From Lentisphaeria bacterium (GTDB lineage: Bacteria > Verrucomicrobiota > Lentisphaeria > Victivallales > UBA1829), in NCBI GenBank assembly GCA_017456805.1, contig JAFTIQ010000017.1:1-40437 (forward strand): 40,437 bases of DNA, read 5' to 3'. How positions within the stretch are numbered: the stretch's first letter is position 1; each line of letters begins with the position of its first letter. This document shows positions 32,188 through 40,437 of this stretch, piece after piece. Position numbers and translations under genes: made by a program. Below the pieces are notes generated by a model. The model was not told the origin of the DNA. It was given only the letters and a program-made list of their open reading frames with translations, and searched no databases.

Positions 32188-35010
32188 ATGAAATTTCTTA
32201 CGACATTATTCGTTACTGCGGCGGTGCTTACGCTTTCAGCACAGATTTCCATTGCGCTGCCGGATAATCCAACGGCATCTGAAAAGATGGCGGCACAGGA
32301 ACTGGCAGAACATTTCAAACTTGCAACCGGAAAAGATACGCCCATCGTAAAAGGAACTCCTTCCGGAAAAGTCATTTATATCGGAACGCACCCGGAAGCA
32401 GTCAAAATCGCAGGTGCCCGGAAATACAATGCAGAAGAATGGCAGCTGACCGCAAAAGATGCCAATACTCTTGCCGTCACAGGCGGGGAACCCCGGGGCG
32501 TGATCTATGCCGCGTATGAATTTCTGGAAAGAGATCTCGGCGTGATCTGGTTGGATGAATGGAGTGTCCACGTTCCGAAATGCAAAGAGATCAAGTGGAC
32601 CGCAACGCTGAAATTGAAAGGAGAACCTTCTTTCCCCTACCGCAGTGTCCATACTTACTTCGGCGCACCCAGAGATCTTTATTTCAAACACATGGCACGC
32701 AACAGAATGAACCATTTCCATGACCGTATGATCTTCAATGGTCCTGCATTCGATCGCGGTGTGAACTCCGCTACCGGATATCCCCGGGCATGTCATACCT
32801 ATTACTATTATACCAAAGACTGGGGCAAAGCGGAGGAAGAGTGCTTCTCCTGGTCCGCAACTGCGAAAAAGAGAATCCGGGCAAAGAACGCTTCCGGTCC
32901 CGGACAGGTTTGTTACAGCAATCCCAAAACCGTTGAACTTTTCACTGCAAAGCTGAAAGAATTCATTGCCCGTGATGCAAAGACTCATCCTGTCGGACGC
33001 CGTCCGGAAATCTACTGCATCATGTCTAACGACAACAATGCAGACTGCCAGTGCGAAGGCTGCCTTGAGCTGGTCAAAAAATATAACGGTTATGCCGGAG
33101 CTCTGATCCACTTCATCAACGGAATTGCCCGCAATATCCGGAAAGATTATCCCTGGGTCAAAATCATGACCACCGGTCATCTGAACACAAAAAATCCGCC
33201 TGTTGGCATCAAGCCGGAACCCAACGTCATGGTTGAGATCGCTCTGCTCGGCGGAGAATATGCCGGAGAAAAACGCCAGACTCACCGCTCTTATAATCAT
33301 CCCAGCAACAGAGAACAGAGAGAACTTCTGGAAGGCTGGAGCAAAATCACAACCCTCGGGATCTGGGATTACTGGATCCTTTATGCCGAACGCTGGAAAT
33401 ATCCTGCAACAAATGCGCTCAACATCGCAGAGAATCTGCGTTTTTACAAGAAGATCGGTGTGAAATTCATTTTTGCGGAAAGCGAAGAACCGGAATATAC
33501 CAGCTTGCACCAGCTGCGCGTCTGGCTCGGCTTGCGCTTGATGAACAATCTTGATCTTGACGAACAGAAAGAGATCGACCGTTTTATGGCTGCGTATTTC
33601 GGGAAAGCAGCTCCTTACATGCGGAAATATCATGATTTGCTGCAGGCTGGAAACACCGCTCTGAACGGCTCTCTCTGCGATCTTCCGCTGAACCGCAGAA
33701 CGGATTTGAACGATGATTTCTTCCGGAAAGTCCTGAAATGGTTCGATGAAGCAGAAAAGGCTGTCGCCGGTGATCCCATCATCCTCGAACGCCTCGGACG
33801 GGAACGGATCTCCATTGATATGGCGCTGCTGGATAAACGCGCAATGCTTGCAAAAGATCTTGTGCCGGATCCCATCAAAGTAATGAACCGGCTCCACAAA
33901 AACTTCAAAATGGCTGTTGCCCGGTACACCGTCGAGTCCAAAAGGAAACGCCGTTTGGATGAAATGGAAGTCTACTGTCAGAGCATCTCTGCAAACGTGC
34001 CTGCACTGAAAGGGTTTGAATCAAAAACAGTGATCGCTGATTGTGCCTGGCCCGCGCTTACAGAAGATAAGATGATCACCGTGATTGACGATCCCGACGC
34101 ATTCGGAGGAAGAGCTGTCGGTTTTATCGAGGGGATCCTTCCCAAACGGACAGATGCGAAAGAACTTGCAGAACGCTTGAAAAATGATCGCGGTCTCAGC
34201 CTCGGAGTTTATGATTACCGCAACCGCAGATATCTGGCAAAAGCAAATCTTCCCGGACAGGCTGTACCGCAGGATGAAAAATATCACTGGTATTATCTCG
34301 GAAGAGCAAAACTGACCGAAACCTGTTTCCTGTGGATGCACTGGTCCTGGCGCAGTCAACTTCAGCTCAGAGCATTCTATGACACCTCCGATCTGAACAA
34401 CGATGTGGAAATCTATGTGCACATCAAAGTGCAGGGTCCGAACTTCGTCAAAGGTTCCAAAAAGAAAAATATGTACGCAACGGACCGGGTAGTGATCTGC
34501 CTTGCAGGTATCGGAGGCCCCGGCCCGGTCAGCACTCCGCTGCCCGATGAACTGAAGGGAAGAAAAGTCTATTCCGATCTCGTCGGACTCTCCCTCCCCG
34601 TTTGGCGGTATGACACCGTCTATGACCCGGATTCCCTTTATGGAACCGCGCTGAAATTGAGTGATAAGAGCAACCATAAAGGCAGACCCTTTGCCATCGG
34701 CATGTATGATGAAATCGGACGGAAGATGGTGAAGCGGATCCAGCCGAAAGTGATCCCGCAGGATGAAAAATATCATTTCTACTCTCTGGGAGTGCGGAAA
34801 GTTCCTCAGAAGGGATACATTTTTGCCCACAGTTCCGGCTTGCTCCGGGTGGAAACCGGACGGCTCTGCAATCTCCGGGATCCTGAAAAAATGTATGAAG
34901 TCGTGATCTCTGTCAAAGTTCAGGGGCCTGCTTATGTAACCGGATCCACGAAAGAAGATGCTGTGTTTATTGACCGTGTTCTCCTTCTGGAACCGAAAGC
35001 AAAAAAATAA
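32188..35010 (+). CDS. Exported DUF4838 protein, probable glycoside hydrolase
   Basis: This 940-residue protein has a signal peptide cut near L-S-A (residue 18). An N-terminal alpha-glucuronidase-like domain (about 25-140) includes the A-A-x-E-L-A-E-H-F helix and the G-V-I-Y-A-A-Y-E-F-L-E segment. A DUF4838 (PF16126) TIM-barrel-like region covers about 150-520 and has the cysteine cluster D-C-Q-C-E-G-C (286-292) seen in this family. The C-terminus carries two copies of a roughly 107-residue beta-rich module. DUF4838 proteins are widespread in glycan-utilisation clusters but their activity is not established. It follows the pseudopilin-like gene and lies 15 bp before the FAD oxidoreductase gene. 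Confidence 0.85.
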   Translation: MKFLTTLFVTAAVLTLSAQISIALPDNPTASEKMAAQELAEHFKLATGKDTPIVKGTPSGKVIYIGTHPEAVKIAGARKYNAEEWQLTAKDANTLAVTGGEPRGVIYAAYEFLERDLGVIWLDEWSVHVPKCKEIKWTATLKLKGEPSFPYRSVHTYFGAPRDLYFKHMARNRMNHFHDRMIFNGPAFDRGVNSATGYPRACHTYYYYTKDWGKAEEECFSWSATAKKRIRAKNASGPGQVCYSNPKTVELFTAKLKEFIARDAKTHPVGRRPEIYCIMSNDNNADCQCEGCLELVKKYNGYAGALIHFINGIARNIRKDYPWVKIMTTGHLNTKNPPVGIKPEPNVMVEIALLGGEYAGEKRQTHRSYNHPSNREQRELLEGWSKITTLGIWDYWILYAERWKYPATNALNIAENLRFYKKIGVKFIFAESEEPEYTSLHQLRVWLGLRLMNNLDLDEQKEIDRFMAAYFGKAAPYMRKYHDLLQAGNTALNGSLCDLPLNRRTDLNDDFFRKVLKWFDEAEKAVAGDPIILERLGRERISIDMALLDKRAMLAKDLVPDPIKVMNRLHKNFKMAVARYTVESKRKRRLDEMEVYCQSISANVPALKGFESKTVIADCAWPALTEDKMITVIDDPDAFGGRAVGFIEGILPKRTDAKELAERLKNDRGLSLGVYDYRNRRYLAKANLPGQAVPQDEKYHWYYLGRAKLTETCFLWMHWSWRSQLQLRAFYDTSDLNNDVEIYVHIKVQGPNFVKGSKKKNMYATDRVVICLAGIGGPGPVSTPLPDELKGRKVYSDLVGLSLPVWRYDTVYDPDSLYGTALKLSDKSNHKGRPFAIGMYDEIGRKMVKRIQPKVIPQDEKYHFYSLGVRKVPQKGYIFAHSSGLLRVETGRLCNLRDPEKMYEVVISVKVQGPAYVTGSTKEDAVFIDRVLLLEPKAKK
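34189..34998 (+). repeat. Duplicated C-terminal module in the DUF4838 protein
   Basis: Residues 668-774 and 832-937 share P-Q-D-E-K-Y-H-x-Y-x-L-G in the middle and V-K-V-Q-G-P-x-x-V-x-G-S followed by D-R-V near the end. About 58 residues separate them. They look like carbohydrate-binding beta-sandwich modules, though no family is recognised. Confidence 0.75.
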
Positions 35011-35025
35011 AAAGGAATCATCAAA

Positions 35026-36252
35026 ATGAAATACAGCTTTCAAACAGATTGTGACGTTGCAGTGATCGGCGGAGGGATCGCCGGGGTTGCTGCCGCCATT
35101 GCCTCCGCAGAATCCGGTGCGAAAACAGTGATCGTTGAAAAAACTGCCTGGTTTGGCGGATTGGCAACCACAGGATTGATCTATTTCTATCTCCCGATTT
35201 GCGACGGCTATGGTCATCAGGTCTGTTTCGGATTGAGTGAACGTCTGTTGAAAGCCTCCATCAAGTATGGACCGGATTCCCTGAATCCCCGCTGGCAGGA
35301 ACCCGATTCCGCCGGCGAGGGAATCTATGACCGTTACAGGACCACCTTTTCTCCAGCCTCCTTCATTCTTGCCATGGATGAAATGCTGGAAAATGCCGGG
35401 GTGGAAATCTGGCTTGATACAGTGCTTACCGGGTTCACTCAAGACAGCGGAAAGAATGAGATCCATGTCCGAAACAAAGGAGGAAACGGTGTCATCCGGG
35501 CATCTGTAATCGTAGATGCGACAGGTGACGGGGAAGTTGTCCGGGAAGCGGGCGGGGAAACACGTTCCGGATCAAATTATCTCTGTTACTGGGGATTGGA
35601 ACATTGCAATCCGAATGATGATGACGGCTGGAAGACATTGGATGGTTCTCTCAGGGGAAAAGTCAACGGTATCATTGAAAAATCTGATTTTCCTTATTAT
35701 GAAACAGATCCCCGGGGGAATACGGAATTTCTGCTTCAGGGCAGAAAATGGGTTCGCAAAGAGTATGCAGGATCCGGAAACCGTTCCAAACATTTCCCTG
35801 TTCTGCTTCCGGCGATGGCACAGTATCGGACCGCTGCCGCAATCAAAGGGATTTATACGATCCCGGAGGATGCTCACAATATGCCCATGGAACACTCCAT
35901 CGGCATGTCATCTGACTGGAGCAGTATCAACACGATTCAGGAAATTCCCTACGAATCCCTGATCCCGGCAGGAACTTCCGGAATCCTCGCTGCCGGACGC
36001 TGTATTTCTGCTGAAGGATATGCCTGGGAACTGATCCGTTCCATCCCTGCCTGCGCGGTCAGCGGAGAAGCCGCGGGAGTCGCAGCGGCTCTCTGTGCAA
36101 AACAGAATATTGAACCCGAAGTCCTTTCCGTTCCGGAACTGCAGCAGAAACTGCGGGAACGCGGCTGTAAACTCACCATGCACGAGGCGGGCTTGCTTTA
36201 CCGCAATGAACCCGGAGCAAAACCTTCCTCATTAAAACGAACCATGCACTGA
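35026..36252 (+). CDS. FAD-dependent oxidoreductase (FAD_oxidored family)
   Basis: This 408-residue cytoplasmic flavoprotein has a Rossmann dinucleotide site at the N-terminus, G-G-G-I-A-G (15-20) with the ribose-binding Glu at about 39. A second FAD contact, V-D-A-T-G-D-G, lies near residue 165, and the C-terminal A-A-G-R-C-I-S-A-E-G is typical of PF12831. These proteins recur in Lentisphaerae and Bacteroidetes glycan clusters. Their substrate is mostly unknown but may be a sugar hydroxyl. The operon position suggests oxidation of a sugar released by the neighbouring enzymes. It lies 10 bp before the GH63-like gene. Confidence 0.87.
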   Translation: MKYSFQTDCDVAVIGGGIAGVAAAIASAESGAKTVIVEKTAWFGGLATTGLIYFYLPICDGYGHQVCFGLSERLLKASIKYGPDSLNPRWQEPDSAGEGIYDRYRTTFSPASFILAMDEMLENAGVEIWLDTVLTGFTQDSGKNEIHVRNKGGNGVIRASVIVDATGDGEVVREAGGETRSGSNYLCYWGLEHCNPNDDDGWKTLDGSLRGKVNGIIEKSDFPYYETDPRGNTEFLLQGRKWVRKEYAGSGNRSKHFPVLLPAMAQYRTAAAIKGIYTIPEDAHNMPMEHSIGMSSDWSSINTIQEIPYESLIPAGTSGILAAGRCISAEGYAWELIRSIPACAVSGEAAGVAAALCAKQNIEPEVLSVPELQQKLRERGCKLTMHEAGLLYRNEPGAKPSSLKRTMH

Positions 36253-36262
36253 AACTGTTGAT

Positions 36263-38767
36263 ATGAAAAAAAAGCTGCCTTGCTCTTTCGATTGGAATAA
36301 ACTGGAACAGACTCATGATCTTTCTCTCCCGGAATGGGGACCTTATTCTTCCCGGACGTTCGGAATATCCCATATTCACGACCCGGAAGCAGGAACCATT
36401 CTTGATATGGTTCTCATGCCCGGATTCTACCGCCGTCCTCTGGCGATCCCGGATGCAAGAAGACCAAGCGGCGGGATCCCGTGGAGATGCTCCGCCGATC
36501 TGAAACAGTATTCCTACCGGCAGCAGCTGGAATGGAAGGACAAAGTCTATGCCGATTTGGAATTCGTGGAATGTTCCCCGGAAATCCACAGGCTCAGATG
36601 CCGTCTCGTCAACAATACCAATCGGACTCAGGATCTGGCAGCTCAACTTTTGACCCGTTTGATCCCCCGGCAGCAGGAACAGTGCATTTGCCCGGAAGCC
36701 TTGGAAATCATCCCTCCGGAACTCCCCGGATGCGGGTTGAACAGCGATATGATGAATCCCGGTGAAGAAATTTCCCCGGAATCCATTCTGAAAGACACCT
36801 GTTACCCCGTATCTGCCGGAACAGTCATGACCTTCCATGCGGAAAAATCGCTGTCAGGAAAAGATCTCTACCTCGTCAAACAATCAGAAGCCAAAAACTG
36901 GAAAACTGTCAAACTGCCCGCTCAAAAAGGGAATACTTTCCAATATACAGCCCCTTCCGACGAAACCATCAACCGGCTTCTTGTTGTTCCGGAAGGGGTC
37001 ATGCCCCAATTGAAATATCTTCCCCGGAACAGTGAAGTTTTCTGGGAACAGACCGGCACAGGAAAGTACCTTCTGCATTTTGGAGACGGATTGGATTATT
37101 ACGGCATTATTTCCGCTTCCGTTCCGTCATTCCACCGGAATTACATGGCAAAAGATCTGCTGAAAAATTTTACCTACTGCGATTATGTTCTGCAAAAACA
37201 TCCGGGAGATACGATCAGGGAACCCGGCGGAACAGAAGGCGGATTTGCAATCGCGATCCAGCCGGTAACGATCCCTGCCGGAGCAAAACAGGATATTGAT
37301 TTCTGGATCTGCAGCGGAAGCAGAAAACGGGTTCGCCATTTTCTGAACAGGACAGAGCTCCCGGCATTGCCACCGCCTTCAATCCTGACTCTTCCAGGAA
37401 GCCCGTATCTGTTCAGCATGGAACGGATGGCTTCCGTGATCATGACAAATGTTGTTTATCCCATCCGGTGCAGCGGAAAATTTGTACGGAATCACACCCC
37501 GGGACGACTCTGGAATTGTCTTTATACCTGGGATTCCGGCTTCATCGGACTCGCCCTGCTGGATCTGGATTATCGGCGCGCCGTGGAAAATCTGAATGCC
37601 TATCTGACCGAAAAAGGAAATCAGAAAAATGCTTTCGTCCTGCACGGAACACCGCTGCCCATGCAAATCTTCCTGTTCTACGAATTGTGGAACCGCTCCT
37701 GCGATAAGGAGATGCTCCGGCATTTCTACCCCAGAGTTAAACAGATGTATGACTATCTTGCAGGACATGCCGCCGGATCCCAAACCCGTTCCCACTGCAA
37801 AATTCCAATGATCTGCACATGGGATTACTTTTACAATTCCGGAGGATGGGATGATTATCCGCCTCAATGGGAACGGACATTGCACCCGGATAAATATCAT
37901 GTGATCCCCGTGATCTCCACCTCCTGTATCATCCGCTGCGCAAAACTCCTCCGCGCTCTTGCGGAAATCCTCGGAGAATCGGCAGAAGTCTACGATAAGG
38001 ATATTAAAGAACTTTCAGAGACTCTTCAGAAATACTCCTGGGATCCTGAAACCGGTTACTTCAGCTATATCAACGTGAACCAAAACGGAGATCCGGAGGG
38101 ATTTTTCCGGTATAAAGACGGCTCAAACTACAACATGGGGCTGGACGGAGTTTCTCCGCTGATCGCAGATGCTGTCACAGAAGAACAGCGCAGCAGTTTG
38201 TGGGAAAAATTACAATCTTCCGAACATCTCTGGACAAAATCCGGGATTTCTGCAGTGGATCAGTCCGCCCCTTATTTCACCCCGGACGGCTATTGGAACG
38301 GAAGTGTCTGGATGCCACATCAATGGCTTTTATGGAAAGCCGCTCTGAATGACGGCATGAGCCGTTTTGCAGAAAAGATCGCTCACACTGCCCTGCGCTT
38401 ATGGGAACGGGAAACAACAAAGCATTATGGCTGTTTTGAACAATTCAGCATCGCTTCCGGCTCCGGCATGGGATGGCATCACTTCTCCGGATTATCTTCA
38501 CCGGTCATCTGCTGGCACAGAGCTTATTTCGAAGACGATGCTCTCACCGCAGGTTTTGATGTCCTGATCACAAAATGCAGTAAAAAAAGATGGTCCTTGA
38601 AAATTTCCGGTCGATCCGGAGAGAAAACATCCCTGATTCTGGGCGGAATCCCCCGAACTGTTTTTTATAATGGAAGGATTATCCCGTTCCGGAAGAGTTT
38701 CGGTAATTCGGTGATTTTCAATCTGCTCAAAGGAACATCCGGCGTTTTGGAAGTCATTTCCAACTGA
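36263..38767 (+). CDS. GH63-like (alpha/alpha)6-barrel glucosidase
   Basis: This 834-residue protein without signal peptide has an N-terminal beta-rich domain (about 1-390) and a C-terminal (alpha/alpha)6 barrel resembling GH63 and GH37. Key motifs are L-Y-T-W-D-S-G-F (near 420), S-G-G-W-D-D-Y-P with Asp530 and Asp531 at the place of the catalytic acid, Y-W-N-G-S-V-W-M (near 680), and C-F-E-Q-F with Glu726 at the place of the general base. In GH63 these segments are L-D-N-Y-P, Y-W-R-G-x-V-W and Y-E-N-Y, so the subfamily is divergent. Alpha-glucosidase activity is likely, with linkage unknown. The start has no clear ribosome site and probably depends on coupling to the gene before it. It is the last gene of the operon. 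Confidence 0.78.
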   Translation: MKKKLPCSFDWNKLEQTHDLSLPEWGPYSSRTFGISHIHDPEAGTILDMVLMPGFYRRPLAIPDARRPSGGIPWRCSADLKQYSYRQQLEWKDKVYADLEFVECSPEIHRLRCRLVNNTNRTQDLAAQLLTRLIPRQQEQCICPEALEIIPPELPGCGLNSDMMNPGEEISPESILKDTCYPVSAGTVMTFHAEKSLSGKDLYLVKQSEAKNWKTVKLPAQKGNTFQYTAPSDETINRLLVVPEGVMPQLKYLPRNSEVFWEQTGTGKYLLHFGDGLDYYGIISASVPSFHRNYMAKDLLKNFTYCDYVLQKHPGDTIREPGGTEGGFAIAIQPVTIPAGAKQDIDFWICSGSRKRVRHFLNRTELPALPPPSILTLPGSPYLFSMERMASVIMTNVVYPIRCSGKFVRNHTPGRLWNCLYTWDSGFIGLALLDLDYRRAVENLNAYLTEKGNQKNAFVLHGTPLPMQIFLFYELWNRSCDKEMLRHFYPRVKQMYDYLAGHAAGSQTRSHCKIPMICTWDYFYNSGGWDDYPPQWERTLHPDKYHVIPVISTSCIIRCAKLLRALAEILGESAEVYDKDIKELSETLQKYSWDPETGYFSYINVNQNGDPEGFFRYKDGSNYNMGLDGVSPLIADAVTEEQRSSLWEKLQSSEHLWTKSGISAVDQSAPYFTPDGYWNGSVWMPHQWLLWKAALNDGMSRFAEKIAHTALRLWERETTKHYGCFEQFSIASGSGMGWHHFSGLSSPVICWHRAYFEDDALTAGFDVLITKCSKKRWSLKISGRSGEKTSLILGGIPRTVFYNGRIIPFRKSFGNSVIFNLLKGTSGVLEVISN

Positions 38768-38780
38768 AAAACATTTTCAG
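38764..38780 (+). repeat. Inverted repeat at the end of the GH63-like operon
   Basis: CTGAAAA (38764-38770) and TTTTCAG (38774-38780) are perfect arms around ACA, overlapping the stop codon. It could act as a weak terminator, but no T-run follows. The rest of 38781-38951 is AT-rich and holds no gene that I can see. Confidence 0.4.
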
Positions 38781-38951
38781 ATCACATTGCATCATTGGAT
38801 TGACGGGATTTCGGTGCACAAAAGGACCATTGCGGTAATAAACAGGAAAGAATAAGAATGGTGCCGACGAAAGGAAATTTTGAAGGTCACCTATTTTAAC
38901 TCAAAATCAATATTTTTTGCCTGTTTCCTATTCAAATTTGGCACATGAGGA

Positions 38952-40437
38952 TTATTTTATTACTTTTTCGTCTTCCCATCCGATAAGGTTCCCCTTAACG
39001 GTATCGAAATTCACGCCAACAATGTAAATGTCCCGTTTATCCAAAAGATACTTTTTGAAGTATTCTTTCTCTTTGATCTGTTCGAGAGCTGTAGGATCAT
39101 TGTCCAGTTTGAATTCAAAGAGGTAAATCGCCTTCGGGGATTGGATGACAGCATCGATCCGCCCGTCGTTTGTAGCGGATTCAGCATCGACATATACGCC
39201 AAGCAAACGGAATAAGGAAAAGAAAATTCCCTGGAATGTGGATTCCTGTTTCTTGTGGACATCATAAGGGATTCCGGCAAAAAATACTTCCATCGTTTTG
39301 CGGAGCTTTTTCAGGTCATTGTTCAGCAAACTGGTCGCAAATTCTGCAACAAATCGTACACCGTCGGTCTGCTTTTTTCCAGCGTAACTGTTCAGAATAT
39401 ATGCACTGAACGCAGTGGTAACTTCCAAGTTTGGGAAATCCAGGAAATACCAGGTCTGCCCGAAACGCTCTTCTGTTCCTTTTATGGTAACGTAACCGGT
39501 CTGCAGCAGAAGAGTCAACGGATCAATGTTGTCGATTTCAAAAGCACTGAATGCAATTTCCGGCACAGAGTCGCCGCCAATAACGGAGCGGAAATCAAAC
39601 TCAGTGCTCTTGGTAAGTTCCATCAGGAAAGACGGAGTCCCCGTTGAAAACCATTAGTTATTAAATTTTCCCCCACTTTCAAAAAATTGAGCAAGAGATA
39701 CCGGATTATAAACGGTCTTTGCTTTTTCCTCAAAACGATAACCATTGTACCATTTTTTTATTTTTTCCTTGAAAGCATCAACATCTTGCTCTCCGGCAAG
39801 TGCAGAAATCCGATCCCCGAAGTTCGCTTCCAATTCTTCCTGAGTATAGCCAAACATCGCAGCATACCGGGCATCCATTGAGATATCGGTCAAGTTGTTC
39901 AATTTTGAAAACAAAGAAACATGACAAAACTTAGATACGCCAGTAATAAAGACAAAACGCTCACAGTCAGCTTCTTTTTTGATCGCTGAATAAAAATCAG
40001 CAAGAGTGTCACGAATGATTCCGGCATCCGGATTGGAAATGTTTTCCAGAATCGGTTTGTCGTACTCATCAAGCAGAATGACCACTTGGCCTTGTTTGGC
40101 AACATCTTCAATCAAATCAGAAAAAGATGATGATAATAAGTTACGCTGAATTTTTACATCAACTTTGTGAAATTGAGCCAAACGCTCCAGCAGGCGAACC
40201 AAATAATCCCGCAAATCGGATTCAGAATGAATATCGCAATTTGCCATATCCAAATGAATCACCGGATACTGCTTCCAGTCATACGGTTTGTCGTAGATAG
40301 CAAGACCTTTGAAAAGTTCTTTTTTTCCTTCAAAGACAGCCTTCAGAGTTGAAACGGTGAGAGATTTACCAAAACGACGCGGACGTGATAGAAAATATCC
40401 AGCACTGCTCGGGCGAATCAACTGCCAAATGTATTCC
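38952..40437 (-). pseudogene. AAA-ATPase-like/PD-(D/E)XK nuclease gene split by an in-frame TAA (5' end outside window)
   Basis: Two minus-strand frames (40437-39654 and 39653-38952) form one protein of the AAA-ATPase_like family (PF09820) fused to a PD-(D/E)XK nuclease-like C-terminus (PDDEXK_9). The first part has the degenerate P-loop R-P-R-R-F-G-K-S, the Walker B-like L-L-D-E-Y-D-K-P and the sensor segment F-I-T-G-V-S-K-F. The second has G-R-I-D-A-V and F-E-F-K-L-D nuclease residues. A TAA at 39656-39654 interrupts the usual N-Y-W-F-S-T-G-T-P-S-F-L segment exactly where a Tyr codon is expected. The frame continues unchanged after it. The reading frame is open to the right edge, so the gene starts outside the window. 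Such genes are common in gut bacteria, often in many copies, with unknown role. Confidence 0.85.

Noticed and set aside
32236..33897. Open frame of 553 codons on the minus strand opposite the DUF4838 gene
   Set aside because: It is antisense to a strongly supported gene, has no ribosome site and its translation resembles no family. It is a codon-bias shadow.
34021..35466. Minus-strand open frame of 481 codons across the DUF4838 and FAD oxidoreductase genes
   Set aside because: It crosses the boundary of two certain genes and lacks any family resemblance or start signals.
38781..38951. Possible insertion-sequence end or attachment site between the GH63-like operon and the AAA-ATPase gene
   Set aside because: Only weak, imperfect repeats around AACAGGAAA are present. 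No target duplication or transposase was seen.

Overview
The window looks like the chromosome of a Gram-negative gut bacterium of the Lentisphaerae (Victivallis-like), although neighbouring PVC phyla cannot be excluded. This rests on three things. There are two short proteins with the prepilin-type start [18 protein letters not shown] plus a C-terminal H-X9-DG-type element, which are typical of Lentisphaerae and Planctomycetes. The window is dense in glycan-degradation genes. It also carries proteobacteria-like lipopolysaccharide core genes (waaG, waaP), which imply an outer membrane. No rRNA, tRNA, CRISPR array or recognisable transposase was found.

The left third (1-13400) is mostly housekeeping. 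It begins with a tetranucleotide repeat and hairpin, then a DUF805 membrane protein, then glgA overlapping queA. A convergent bidirectional terminator separates these from a five-gene minus-strand operon whose genes all overlap: icd, a GNAT acetyltransferase, a DUF2156 protein, waaG and waaP. icd is divergent from gdhA, so the producer and the consumer of 2-oxoglutarate share one intergenic region. The gdhA mRNA leader contains competing inverted repeats. An MFS transporter, argH and a small exported protein follow.

At 13386-15605 lies a caspase-like protease with a proline-rich hinge and a duplicated C-terminal domain. Its 3' end overlaps that of the exported protein by 15 bp.

The right half (15807-38767) is a set of carbohydrate-use operons. 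(1) On the minus strand, an AraC regulator, a polysaccharide deacetylase and a GH2 beta-mannosidase are chained by 4-bp overlaps. (2) Divergent from it are a pseudopilin-like protein, a large exported TIM-barrel-like protein and an ADP-ribosylglycohydrolase-family protein. (3) Two minus-strand alpha-toroid proteins are divergent from a GntR-type regulator. (4) After the GntR gene come a GH65 enzyme, a second pseudopilin-like protein, an exported DUF4838 protein, an FAD oxidoreductase and a GH63-like glucosidase. In both (2) and (4) a pseudopilin-like gene stands directly before a large exported enzyme-like protein, while the other enzymes lack signal peptides. A reasonable model is surface or periplasmic processing by the exported pair and cytoplasmic completion by the rest. 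No dedicated sugar transporter is visible in these clusters.

The window ends in a minus-strand AAA-ATPase/PD-(D/E)XK nuclease gene that is split by one in-frame TAA codon and runs off the right edge. Eight predicted promoters share an exact TATATT -10 box with a TTGAAA-like -35 box 16-17 nt upstream. This helped choose several start codons.
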